Of a DNA stretch of 64,000 nucleotides, positions 23,790-32,901 are shown one piece after another (the stretch's first letter is position 1; each line of letters starts with the position of its first letter). The DNA lies in contig JADCFX010000003.1 in assembly GCA_020249285.1 (NCBI GenBank), positions 1 through 64,000 on the forward strand. Direction: 5' to 3'. The position numbers and the translations under genes are program-made. The notes beneath the pieces were generated by a model. It saw only the letters and a list, made by a program, of their open reading frames with translations. It did no database searches and was not told where the DNA came from. The stretch comes from Roseomonas sp. (GTDB taxonomy: Bacteria > Pseudomonadota > Alphaproteobacteria > Acetobacterales > Acetobacteraceae).

Positions 23790-24323
23790 ATGACTGAAAC
23801 TCTCCCCCGCGCCATCCAAGTGCTGCCCGCCGGCGGCTGGGTGGAGCGCACCGCGCGCCATCGCGTAACGCTGGATTTCGATGACCGCTTCCGCCGCCGC
23901 AAGCGCTATGTTGCGGAAGATGGTTTTGCCTTTCTGCTGGATTTGGAAGAAGCCACCGCGCTCCGCCAAGGGGATGGGCTGCTGCTGGAAGGTGGCGGTG
24001 TCATTCTGGTGCAGGCCGCGCCTGAGCCCTTGATTGAAGTCACCGCCGAAACGCCGGAACGCTTGGCGCGCTTGGCCTGGCATCTCGGCAATCGGCATTT
24101 GCCGACGCAGATTGAAGGCAGCCGCATTCTGATCCGCAAGGATCATGTGATTGAAGCCATGCTGAAGGGCTTGGGCGCTGAGCTTGCCCATGTGGAAGCG
24201 GCCTTTGATCCGGAAGGCGGCGCTTATGGCGAACATAATCGCCATATGGGCCACCACCATCATCACGGCGACGGTGATCATGATCATCACCATGGCGATG
24301 GAAACCACCACAATCACCACTAG
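23790..24323 (+). CDS. ureE: Urease accessory nickel metallochaperone UreE
   Basis: UreE fold motifs and His-rich C-terminus ([31 protein letters not shown]). Confidence 0.95.
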   Translation: MTETLPRAIQVLPAGGWVERTARHRVTLDFDDRFRRRKRYVAEDGFAFLLDLEEATALRQGDGLLLEGGGVILVQAAPEPLIEVTAETPERLARLAWHLGNRHLPTQIEGSRILIRKDHVIEAMLKGLGAELAHVEAAFDPEGGAYGEHNRHMGHHHHHGDGDHDHHHGDGNHHNHH

Positions 24324-25023
24324 GAAAAAGCCCGAAGCGCCTGAGGCTCAGCAGGCGCTGTATCGGCTGCTGACCTGGCTTTCGCCGGCCTATCCGGTGG
24401 GCGCCTATACCTATAGCCATGGGCTGGAAGCGGCAGTGGAAGATAGTGCTGTCACCAAACGCGATGGCTTGATCGCCTATGTCAGCGCTGCCTTGCAGCG
24501 CGGCGCGGGGCGCGTGGATGGCGCCTTGCTGGTGGCCGCGCATCGCGCCATGGCGAAGCGCGATGACAAGGGTTTGGATGACATCGCAGAACTGGGTGCT
24601 GCCTGGCGCGGCACGGCGGAAACCGCTTTGGAAGCGGAAGCGCAGGGTACGGCGTTCACCAGCGTAACATTGGCTGCCTGGCCCACACCACGCTTTGCGG
24701 CCTTTGCCGCGCGCCATCCGCGCCAGCTTGCCCATGCGGTGGCCTTTGGTGCGGCGGCGGCGGAACAGGGCATTGCGGCGCGTGATGCGGCCTTCGCCTT
24801 TCTGGCAGCTTTTGCGGCGAATTTGGTTTCAGCTGGTGTGCGGCTGGTGCCGCTGGGGCAGACGGATGGCCAGCTTTCGATCGCCGCTTTGCAACCTGCC
24901 GTTGCCGCTGCGACTGATGCTGCATTGATCGCGGATTTGGCCCGGCTTGGCACGGCGGCGCCGATGCTTGATATCTTCTCCCTGCGTCATGAGACGCAAT
25001 ACACAAGGTTGTTCAGATCATGA
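24298..25023 (+). CDS. ureF: Urease accessory protein UreF
   Basis: [30 protein letters not shown]...; start uncertain, predicted to overlap ureE 3' end (ORF track start 24184). Confidence 0.92.
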   Translation: METTTITTRKKPEAPEAQQALYRLLTWLSPAYPVGAYTYSHGLEAAVEDSAVTKRDGLIAYVSAALQRGAGRVDGALLVAAHRAMAKRDDKGLDDIAELGAAWRGTAETALEAEAQGTAFTSVTLAAWPTPRFAAFAARHPRQLAHAVAFGAAAAEQGIAARDAAFAFLAAFAANLVSAGVRLVPLGQTDGQLSIAALQPAVAAATDAALIADLARLGTAAPMLDIFSLRHETQYTRLFRS

Positions 25024-25652
25024 GCACATCGCAGCATGGCCCGTTTCGCGTTGGCATTGGTGGCCCGGTTGGGTCCGGCAAGACCGCTTTAGTTGATCGC
25101 CTTTGTAAATACATGCGCGACCGTTACGATATCGCGGTGATCACCAATGATATCTATACGCGCGAAGATGCGGAATTCCTGACGCGTTCTGGCGCCTTGG
25201 TGCCGGAACGCATTGCGGGGGTGGAAACCGGGGGCTGCCCGCATACCGCGATCCGTGAAGATGCCTCCATCAATCTTGCCGCGGTGCATGATATGGCGGT
25301 GAAATTCCCGAAGCTGGAAATCCTGTTCATCGAAAGCGGCGGCGATAATCTGGCTGCGACCTTCAGCCCGGAATTGGCGGACCTGACCATCTATGTGATT
25401 GACGTTTCAGCCGGCGATAAGATCCCGCGCAAGGGCGGGCCGGGGATTACGCGAAGCGATTTGCTCGTGATCAACAAGATTGATCTCGCGCCACTGGTCG
25501 GCGCTGATCTTTCCGTGATGGATCGCGATGCGCGCAAGATGCGCAATGCGCGGCCTTTCATCTTCACTAATTTGAAGGCACTGCAAGGGGTTTCTGAAAT
25601 CGCCGATTTCATCGTCCAGCAAGGTGGCATTACGCCAAGGGCCGCAGCATGA
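25020..25652 (+). CDS. ureG: Urease accessory GTPase UreG
   Basis: [60 protein letters not shown]. Confidence 0.98.
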   Translation: MSTSQHGPFRVGIGGPVGSGKTALVDRLCKYMRDRYDIAVITNDIYTREDAEFLTRSGALVPERIAGVETGGCPHTAIREDASINLAAVHDMAVKFPKLEILFIESGGDNLAATFSPELADLTIYVIDVSAGDKIPRKGGPGITRSDLLVINKIDLAPLVGADLSVMDRDARKMRNARPFIFTNLKALQGVSEIADFIVQQGGITPRAAA

Positions 25653-26575
25653 AGCCGCCGCGCCACGTTGTTATCCTCGGCATGGGGTTGATGGGCTGCG
25701 ATATCGCGGCGATTTTCCTGAATGGCAGCTGGCGTGTGACTGCGGTGGAACCGGCGCGGGATCGTTGGCCCGCAGCCCAAGCCCGCGTCGCGCAATCCAT
25801 CACCCAGTTGGATGGCGACCCTGCTGCGGCTTCCGGCCTGACGCTGCTGGATGACATGAAAGCACCGGATTACGCGCAGGCCGAGGCAGTGATTGAAGCC
25901 GTGCCGGAACGGCTTGATCTGAAGCGCAAGGTTTTTGCGGAGCTTGATGGGCTGGTGCCCGCAGGTATCCCAATCGCCTCCAACGCATCCGGTTATCGCA
26001 TTACGGATATCGCCGGCGATCTGCCAGGCCGCGCGCGCTGCGCTAATTTGCATTTCTTCCTGCCCGCGCATCTGGTGCCGGGGGTCGAGGTTGTGCGCGG
26101 CGAATATACGGACCCAGTGGTCTGCGACAAACTCGCTGACATCATGGCGGGGCTTGGCCGCAAGGTCATTCGTGTGGCGAAAGATGTGCCGGGCTTTCTG
26201 GCCAATCGCATCCAGCATGCGCTGATGCGCGAGGCCTTTTCGGTGATTGATCAGGGCCTCGCGACGGCTGAGGATGTGGACAACGCCGTGCGCTACGCCT
26301 TCGGCTTTCGCTATGTCGCGGCGGGGCCGATCCTGCAAAAGGAATTGGCGGGGCTTGAGACGCAATTGGAAGCGGGGCGCACCATTTACCCCTCGCTCAA
26401 CAATAGCCCTGACCCAAGCCCTGGCCTTGCGCGGTTAGTGGCGGAAGGCAAGCTAGGCCCTAAAACCGGAGAGGGCTTTCGCCCCTGGCCCGCCGACAAA
26501 ACCGCCAAGGAACGCGCGCGCTATGAAAAGGCGCTGCTCGCCGCCGCGCGCATCCTACGGGATGAGGAAGCCTGA
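25649..26575 (+). CDS. 3-hydroxyacyl-CoA dehydrogenase NAD-binding family protein
   Basis: [72 protein letters not shown] overlap with ureG. Confidence 0.9.
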   Translation: MKPPRHVVILGMGLMGCDIAAIFLNGSWRVTAVEPARDRWPAAQARVAQSITQLDGDPAAASGLTLLDDMKAPDYAQAEAVIEAVPERLDLKRKVFAELDGLVPAGIPIASNASGYRITDIAGDLPGRARCANLHFFLPAHLVPGVEVVRGEYTDPVVCDKLADIMAGLGRKVIRVAKDVPGFLANRIQHALMREAFSVIDQGLATAEDVDNAVRYAFGFRYVAAGPILQKELAGLETQLEAGRTIYPSLNNSPDPSPGLARLVAEGKLGPKTGEGFRPWPADKTAKERARYEKALLAAARILRDEEA

Positions 26576-26627
26576 GCGCAGATAGCTGCCCTGCGCTTCC
26601 CAGTGTCCATTGGCATGGCATCACAGT

Positions 26628-26651
26628 TGATCGCAGCACGGGCTGCGATCA
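26628..26651. terminator. Perfect 10-bp-stem hairpin between convergent genes (putative bidirectional terminator)
   Basis: TGATCGCAGC-ACGG-GCTGCGATCA between 3-hydroxyacyl-CoA dehydrogenase (+) and DUF3141 (-) stops; no U-tract. Confidence 0.45.
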
Positions 26652-26673
26652 CCGCCGCAAACGCCGCCCCTGA

Positions 26674-28977
26674 TCACGCGGCGCGCTGCGGGCGCACCGC
26701 CAGCACTTCGCGCAAACGCTGCAAGCGCGCGCGCGCATTATCGCCAAGCTCCTCATCCGGCCCTGCCACGGTTTCCACCGCCTTCAGCGCCTTACGGCGA
26801 GAAGCCGCATCGGGCAGCAGCGTGGTGAGCGTATTAATCGCCTCTTCCGGGAAAAGCGTCGCGATCATGGTCTGATCACGAATAACGCCCATGCGTTCCG
26901 CCGCGCTCATTTGCGCGAAGGGCGCTTCGGTGGTCAGCAATTGATTGGACCGCGCGAGCCGAGACCGCCGCACTGCGCCGCGCGCATCAGCAAGCAGGAT
27001 CATCATGCGGATCACAGCCTCCGCATAGCCACCAACCGCGAGCTTCGCCTCAGCCTCGGCGCGCTGCGGCGCATCGGAGGTGACGGAATCCCGCGCGGCT
27101 TCGGCCTCCGCCGCGTAATCCTCACCCGTCACGCCAGCCGCATTCAGCGTGCCATAAACACCATGGAAGGCGATTTCCACCATGGCATCGCGCGTATCGC
27201 GCCAGGCGTTCAGGCCAAATTCCACCGAATCTGCAAAGGCTTTTTCAAAGGCCAGGAAGGGATTATCCGCAGCCACTGGCTTGCGATTTTCTCGTGCCAG
27301 ACCCGCGAGCGATGAAACCGGCCCCATCAGCGGGTTCATGTCACTCAAGGCATAGCGCCGCCAGCGCATCGGGTTCATGCGGCGGCGGGTTTCAGCACCC
27401 ATTTCCGTGCTGAATTGGCGAATAACCGGGGAAACCAGCACGTCGTAAAGATGCTGGTTCAACTCAGAAATTTGCGCGACGGCGGGGAAGGCTTCGTTTT
27501 CCGCCTCACCCGAGATCTCCTTCACATGGGCAAGGGTGCGTTCCACCAGTTCCACCTGCCATACGCCATCTCCTTCACCCTCATGGCTGGTGATGACCAT
27601 TTCATACAGTCCCGGGGCGACGGATTCGATGATGTCGAGCGTATTGGCGATTTCGCTATGTTCCTTCTTCGCCACCTTGCCGGAGACGAAAATGCCAAGA
27701 TGGCCGATATCCTCATGCAACAGATACACAATGGTCTGTCCAAGCGATTTGATTTCGCGTTCATCGCGATAGATATCGGCCATCCAGCGCAAGGCCTGGC
27801 CTGGCGGCGTGATGTTATCCCCGGCAGAGGCAAAGACGATGATAGGCGCCTTCACTTCGCGCATATTGAAGCTCTGCCCATCGCCCGCCGAGATTTGCCC
27901 GGCGGCGAAGCGATTGCCGATGAACAGGTTTTCCACGATCCAGCGAATCTCATCGCGGTTCATCAGGAAATAGCCGCCCCACCAGCGTTCAAATTCCAGG
28001 AAACGCTCGGATTCCTTATCCACATTGGCGTAGAGGTCAAAATATTTGCGGAACCAGGTATTCGCGGGGGAAAGCGCCTCAAAATTCGAAACCAGATTGG
28101 CGCCGTCAAAGCGGCCATTGCCCATATCGGCCATCAGCGCCGCCGGCCAGCCACCACCGGCAAGCCCACCCAGATAGCGCATCGGGTTCTTGCCCTTTTC
28201 GCCCGCCCAATAGGAAAGCGGCGCGCCATTCAGCACCAGCGCACCAAGCTGATTGGGCAAAGCCGCGCCCAGCATCATCACCGCCCAGCCGCCCTGGCAA
28301 TTGCCGATCACAACGGGCTTCGGCGCCTTGGGGTGCGCATCCGTCACATGCTTCAGGAACACCGCCTCGGCAGCGGTAATGTCCAGAATGGTCTGGCCCG
28401 GTTCCGGGTCCCGGAAGAAGATCACGAAATAAACGGGGTGCCCGCGGCGCAGCGCCACACCCACCTGGCTATCTGATTTGAAGCCGCCAATACCGGCACC
28501 ATGGCCCGCGCGCGGGTCAATAATCAGGAAGGGGCGGAGCGCATCATTGCTGGGCGGCATGTCATCGGGCGGCGTGATGCGCACCAGCGCGTAATTCACC
28601 GGGCGCTTCAGCTTGCGGCCATCCACCACGGTTTCATAGTCAAAAAACAGCACGGGTGGGCAGCCGGCCTGTTCATGCGCCACGAAGTTATTTCCCGCTT
28701 CGCGCATCGTATCCCAGAACAGGAAGCTGCGCTGCGCTGCATCCAGCATGTAGGAAGCGGCATCCATCGCCAAGTTTTGCGGGGCGCGCATCAGCCCCTG
28801 CCCAGCCTTGGCCAGGCTTTCCAGCGGAGCCGAGGGGTTCAGCGATGCCGGCAGCGCTTTGGCGTGGCGGCCTACCACATCGGACATGACGCGGGATTGA
28901 TCCAACACGCGCTGGGCGGTCGCATTGCCTTTTTTCAGCAATTCCCGGCCGGGCGGAATGGCGCGCTGAGATGTCAT
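26674..28977 (-). CDS. DUF3141 domain-containing protein (alpha/beta-hydrolase, PHA-synthase-like fold)
   Basis: VIGNCQGGWAVMMLGAALPNQLGALVLNGAPLSYWAG nucleophile-elbow-like motif; LLHEDIGHLGIFVSGKVAKKEH; overall resembles the DUF3141 family. Confidence 0.85.
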   Translation of the reverse strand: MTSQRAIPPGRELLKKGNATAQRVLDQSRVMSDVVGRHAKALPASLNPSAPLESLAKAGQGLMRAPQNLAMDAASYMLDAAQRSFLFWDTMREAGNNFVAHEQAGCPPVLFFDYETVVDGRKLKRPVNYALVRITPPDDMPPSNDALRPFLIIDPRAGHGAGIGGFKSDSQVGVALRRGHPVYFVIFFRDPEPGQTILDITAAEAVFLKHVTDAHPKAPKPVVIGNCQGGWAVMMLGAALPNQLGALVLNGAPLSYWAGEKGKNPMRYLGGLAGGGWPAALMADMGNGRFDGANLVSNFEALSPANTWFRKYFDLYANVDKESERFLEFERWWGGYFLMNRDEIRWIVENLFIGNRFAAGQISAGDGQSFNMREVKAPIIVFASAGDNITPPGQALRWMADIYRDEREIKSLGQTIVYLLHEDIGHLGIFVSGKVAKKEHSEIANTLDIIESVAPGLYEMVITSHEGEGDGVWQVELVERTLAHVKEISGEAENEAFPAVAQISELNQHLYDVLVSPVIRQFSTEMGAETRRRMNPMRWRRYALSDMNPLMGPVSSLAGLARENRKPVAADNPFLAFEKAFADSVEFGLNAWRDTRDAMVEIAFHGVYGTLNAAGVTGEDYAAEAEAARDSVTSDAPQRAEAEAKLAVGGYAEAVIRMMILLADARGAVRRSRLARSNQLLTTEAPFAQMSAAERMGVIRDQTMIATLFPEEAINTLTTLLPDAASRRKALKAVETVAGPDEELGDNARARLQRLREVLAVRPQRAA

Positions 28978-29052
28978 GGCACTGGCTCCTGTTTCGGGTA
29001 TCTTCCTGCGCCTGTAATAAGCTCGGTTCAAGTATCTTTTTGCAGTGCAGCA

Positions 29053-29244
29053 AATTTTACTGGAGCATTTTCAAGCCAAGTGGAATCACTTGGCGGCTCG
29101 GAAAATGCGACCAAAAAATTTTACTGGAGCATTTTCAAGCCAAGTGGAGTCACTTGGCGGCTCGGAAAATGCGACCAAAAAATTTTACTGGAGTATTTTC
29201 AAGCCAAGTGGAATCACTTGGTGGCTCGGAAAATGCGACCAAAC
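29053..29244 (+). repeat. Three direct tandem copies of a 64-bp unit, each containing a nested inverted repeat
   Basis: Units at 29053-29116, 29117-29180, 29181-29244; core GCATTTTC-AAG-CCAAGTG-GAAT-CACTTGG-CGGCTCG-GAAAATGC; units differ at 1-3 positions. Confidence 0.97.
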
Positions 29245-29365
29245 AAAGGTTTAGCGCGTATCCAGTGAACGAACGTGAAAGGGAAACGCTTTAGTGCGGG
29301 GGCTGGCTTGCGCTGGGGCTGGTCTCGTCGGAAGCTTGCTCATCGATATGTGGGGAGAACGCATC

Positions 29366-30049
29366 ATGTATGTCGAACAGCGCCAATATACCTTCCATCC
29401 GGGCAAGATGCCGCTTTGGATGGATGCCTATCAAAGCCTCGGTGGCCCGGCTTCGGCCCGGCACATGGGGCCAATGCTCGGCTTCTTTCAGGTGGAAATC
29501 GGCACCTTCAACCGCGTCGTCTTCTTCCGCGGCTGGGATGATATTGATACCCGCGAAGCCTGCCTGGCAGCGCGCGAAGCCGATCCGGATTGGCAGGCCT
29601 TTCGCAAGCGCTCGGCCGAGGTGGGCGCGCTCGCCCAGCAGGAAGTCAAGCTCCTGAAAACCGTGCCCTTTTCACCCATCACCCAGGCCAAGGGCTTCCA
29701 ATTCAAGCGGGAAATCGGTGGCACGGGCATGTTCGTGGATCACCGCACCTATGATTTCCACCCCGGCAAGATGGCCGGCTGGCTGGAAGCTTATGAAAAA
29801 TACGGCCTGCCGGTGCAAAAGCGCATGCTCGGCCAGCTGCTGCTTTTCGCGGTGACCGAGATTGGGCCGATCAACCAGGTGGTCTTCATGTGGGCCTATG
29901 AGGGCCTGGGTGACCGCGACCGCCGCCGCACCGCGATGATGAGCGACCCGGGCTGGGCAGAATTCGGCAAGGTTATTGCGCCGATGGGCGCGCTGAAGCA
30001 GCAGACAGTGATGGAAATGAAGCCGACGGCGTTTTCGCCGGTGAAGTGA
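29366..30049 (+). CDS. NIPSNAP family protein with two tandem NIPSNAP-like domains
   Basis: MYVEQRQYTFHPGKMPLWMDAY...IGTFNRVVFFRGWDD and a second copy MFVDHRTYDFHPGKMAGWLEAY...IGPINQVVFMWAYE. Confidence 0.92.
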   Translation: MYVEQRQYTFHPGKMPLWMDAYQSLGGPASARHMGPMLGFFQVEIGTFNRVVFFRGWDDIDTREACLAAREADPDWQAFRKRSAEVGALAQQEVKLLKTVPFSPITQAKGFQFKREIGGTGMFVDHRTYDFHPGKMAGWLEAYEKYGLPVQKRMLGQLLLFAVTEIGPINQVVFMWAYEGLGDRDRRRTAMMSDPGWAEFGKVIAPMGALKQQTVMEMKPTAFSPVK

Positions 30050-30059
30050 ATGGCGGCTC

Positions 30060-30084
30060 GCGCCAGGGCAGCAGGCCCTGGCGC
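30060..30084 (+). terminator. Strong hairpin downstream of NIPSNAP gene
   Basis: GCGCCAGGGC-AGCAG-GCCCTGGCGC perfect 10-bp stem just after the stop codon; no immediate U-run. Confidence 0.45.
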
Positions 30085-30160
30085 GGTCAAACGCAAGAAA
30101 TAACAAAAAAAATTATCAGAATGCGTTAGCTTAAGCGTCTGTTAATCTTTAGTCTGGCGA

Positions 30161-31801
30161 ATGGGGCTTTCGCCACCGGAAAGAATGATGGAAGGCCCCT
30201 TGCCATTGCAGCAGCGTGCTTCATCGCGCCGAAGCAAAGACCGCTTTGTGGTCTTTGCCTTTGCGGCTGCTGAATTATTGGTGGAAACTGATCTCCGTGG
30301 CGTGATCTCCTTCGCCGAAGGCGCCTTTCGGGCACGTTTTGGTCGGGTAGCAGAAGATTTCATCGGGCAGCCCGTGATCTCGCTGGTCGCGCCGTCAGAT
30401 CGGCCGGCCTTCGCTACGGCTTTGGCGCTTTTGTCGGAACATGGGCGACTGAAGCCGGCGGTCATCAAACTTGCAGATGAAGAAGCGTCCGCCTTCAGTG
30501 TGGCTGGCCTCAAGCTCGGTGATTCTGCGGCCAAGCTGGCGCTGACTTTCGCCCCCTTGCCGCGGGAATTGCCCGGCGGCCCGCTGCCCGGTGGCCCTGG
30601 CCTGGCAAGCATGGCCGAGGAAATCCTGCGCTCTGGCGCGCCTGGCGGACCGGTGGGCTTTCTAGAATTGACCGGCCCTTCGGGCCGCTTTGTGCCGGGC
30701 GGTGAAGTCAATCGGGAAATCCAGGAAGAATTGAACAGGCAGGCTGGCGAAGGCGCGGTAGCCACTGAACTTGCCGCCGGGCGATACGGCCTTTTGCCTG
30801 GGCAGACGCCGCTTGATCTGCCGACCCTGACTTCGGCCGTTGCTGAAATCCTCAAGGATCGCGGCGTCAATGATGTCTCGGTCGGCGCCATGGCGGTGGG
30901 GCTTGAGGCAGAGGGGCTAAGCCCAGTCCAGGCGACACGGGCGCTGCGCTTTGCCCTCGCGGCCTTTGCACGCGGTGGCAATGATGCGCTGGAAAAGGCA
31001 GGTTTTGCTGGGGGGTTGGCGGGGTTTTTGGACAGCGCCTCAGAACGGGCATCGGTACTTCGGCGTAGTATCGCGGAACGGCGCTTCCGCATGGCCTTCC
31101 AGCCCATCGTGTCGATCGCTGATCGCGAACCGCATCATTTTGAGGCGCTGATCCGCCCGCTTCAGGCCGATGATTCTGCCATGTCACATCCCGGCGAATT
31201 CGTAGCGCTAGCTGAGGCTGTGGGCCTGACCGAGGAACTTGATTGGGCCGTGGTCAGCGCGGTGTGTGAAGCGGCGGGCGCGGCGGGCGGCACCCGCGTG
31301 GCCTGCAATCTGTCCGGGCTTTCGCTACAAAGCCCCAAATTCCGCGAGGATATGAAAACGCTCCTGGAAAACACCCCCGGCATGGCGGAACGCCTGGTGG
31401 TTGAAATCACCGAAACCGCCGAAATCGAGCAGGAGCATGAGGCGGTTCGCATGATCGAATTGCTGCGGGAGCATAAGATCCCCGTCTGCCTGGATGATTT
31501 TGGCGCTGGTGCAGCGGCCTTTCGATATTTGCGCGCCTTCAAGGTGGATTATGTGAAGGTGGATGGCATTTACGTCGCCAATGCCTTGCAGAGCGAACGA
31601 GATCGGGGCTTTATCGCCGCCATGGTGGACCTTGCCCGCACAGTTGGCGCCCAGGTGGTGGCTGAACGCATTGAAACCGAGGAAGAAGCAGCGCTGATGC
31701 TGGAACTCGGCGTGCGCTATGGCCAGGGCTATCTTTTTGGCAAACCGAAGATGGAATTGGCCGTGCGCAAGGCGGGCCAAACCTGGCAAGAAGAAAAGTG
31801 A
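30161..31801 (+). CDS. EAL domain-containing protein (putative c-di-GMP phosphodiesterase)
   Basis: FEALIRP, CNLSGLSL, VVEITETAEIE, CLDDFGAGAAAFRYL, VDYVKVDG, VVAERIETEEEA, YGQGYLFGKP. Confidence 0.9.
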   Translation: MGLSPPERMMEGPLPLQQRASSRRSKDRFVVFAFAAAELLVETDLRGVISFAEGAFRARFGRVAEDFIGQPVISLVAPSDRPAFATALALLSEHGRLKPAVIKLADEEASAFSVAGLKLGDSAAKLALTFAPLPRELPGGPLPGGPGLASMAEEILRSGAPGGPVGFLELTGPSGRFVPGGEVNREIQEELNRQAGEGAVATELAAGRYGLLPGQTPLDLPTLTSAVAEILKDRGVNDVSVGAMAVGLEAEGLSPVQATRALRFALAAFARGGNDALEKAGFAGGLAGFLDSASERASVLRRSIAERRFRMAFQPIVSIADREPHHFEALIRPLQADDSAMSHPGEFVALAEAVGLTEELDWAVVSAVCEAAGAAGGTRVACNLSGLSLQSPKFREDMKTLLENTPGMAERLVVEITETAEIEQEHEAVRMIELLREHKIPVCLDDFGAGAAAFRYLRAFKVDYVKVDGIYVANALQSERDRGFIAAMVDLARTVGAQVVAERIETEEEAALMLELGVRYGQGYLFGKPKMELAVRKAGQTWQEEK

Positions 31802-32901
31802 CCGCCACGGCGCCGCCGCGCCTTTGCGTGGTGATCCCCTGTTTCAATGAGGCTGCGAATGTCGCGCCCATGGTGGCGCGGCTGGATGCGACCTTGGCCG
31901 GAATCGCCTGGGAAGCGATTTTCGTTGATGATGACAGCCCGGATGGCACCGCCACCGCCGTGCGTGCCATTGCTGCAGAAGATCAGCGTATCCGGTGCAT
32001 CCGGCGGATTGGGCGGCGCGGTCTTGCTTCCGCCTGCATCGAAGGAATGCTCGCCACATCCGCCCCTTATCTTGCGGTGATTGATGGCGATTTGCAGCAT
32101 GATGAAACGATCCTGCCGCGCATGTTGGAAGCGCTTGAAAGCGGTGCCTCGGATATCGTGATTGGCAGCCGCAATATCGAAGGCGGCGATAAGCAAGGCG
32201 GGCTTACCGCCGCACGGCAAATGATTTCCGATACCGGCGCCGCTTTGGCCAATGCTGCATTGCCGATACGCGTTAGTGACCCGATGAGCGGTTTTTTCGC
32301 CCTGCCGCGCACATTGTTTGAGGAAGTGGCGCCACGCCTGACCGGCACGGGTTTCAAGATTTTGCTGGATATTCTGCTGTCAGCGAAGCGGCCGTTGCGG
32401 AGCCTGGAAATCCCTTATTCTTTCCGCGCGCGTGTGGCGGGTGAAAGCAAGCTGGATGCGGCGGTGCTGCTGGAATTCGCGGGCTTGCTTGCGGATAAGG
32501 CGCTTGGCGGCGTTGTGCCGCTGCGCTTTTTGTCTTTCGCGGCGGTGGGCGCGATTGGCGTGCTGGTGCATCTGGCCGTGCTTGGGCTGCTGCATGGGCT
32601 GGGCGGCATTGGCTTCAATGCCGCGCAATGGGCGGCCACATTGGTCGCCATGACGGCGAATTTCCTGCTGAATAATCGCATCACCTATCGCGATCGGCGC
32701 CTGCGTGGCCCTGCGCTGCTGCGCGGGCTTGTGGTGTTTTACTTGGTTTGCGGGCTGGGGGCGGTGGCAAATATCGGCATTGCCAATCTGCTGCTGCGTG
32801 ATGGCGTGCTGGCCTGGGGGTTGGCCGGCGCGGCAGGGGCGGCGCTGACCGTGGTGTGGAATTACGCGGTCTCCGCCACGCTGGTTTGGCGCGCCAAGTG
32901 A
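31798..32901 (+). CDS. Family 2 glycosyltransferase (polyprenol-phosphate mannosyltransferase-like) with C-terminal GtrA-like membrane domain
   Basis: VVIPCFNEAANVAPMVARLDATL, FVDDDSPDGTATAVR, VIDGDLQHDETILPRMLEAL; C-terminal hydrophobic GtrA-like region with LLNNRITYRDRR. Confidence 0.92.
   Translation: MTATAPPRLCVVIPCFNEAANVAPMVARLDATLAGIAWEAIFVDDDSPDGTATAVRAIAAEDQRIRCIRRIGRRGLASACIEGMLATSAPYLAVIDGDLQHDETILPRMLEALESGASDIVIGSRNIEGGDKQGGLTAARQMISDTGAALANAALPIRVSDPMSGFFALPRTLFEEVAPRLTGTGFKILLDILLSAKRPLRSLEIPYSFRARVAGESKLDAAVLLEFAGLLADKALGGVVPLRFLSFAAVGAIGVLVHLAVLGLLHGLGGIGFNAAQWAATLVAMTANFLLNNRITYRDRRLRGPALLRGLVVFYLVCGLGAVANIGIANLLLRDGVLAWGLAGAAGAALTVVWNYAVSATLVWRAK

Noticed and set aside
29053-29244. 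Possible CRISPR array
   Set aside because: Units are contiguous near-identical 64-mers without unique spacers and no cas genes are in the window
29045-29254. 69-aa ORF (and overlapping frames) covering the tandem repeat
   Set aside because: 64 bp is not a multiple of 3, so each unit is read in a different frame; openness is a by-product of repeat composition, not coding constraint
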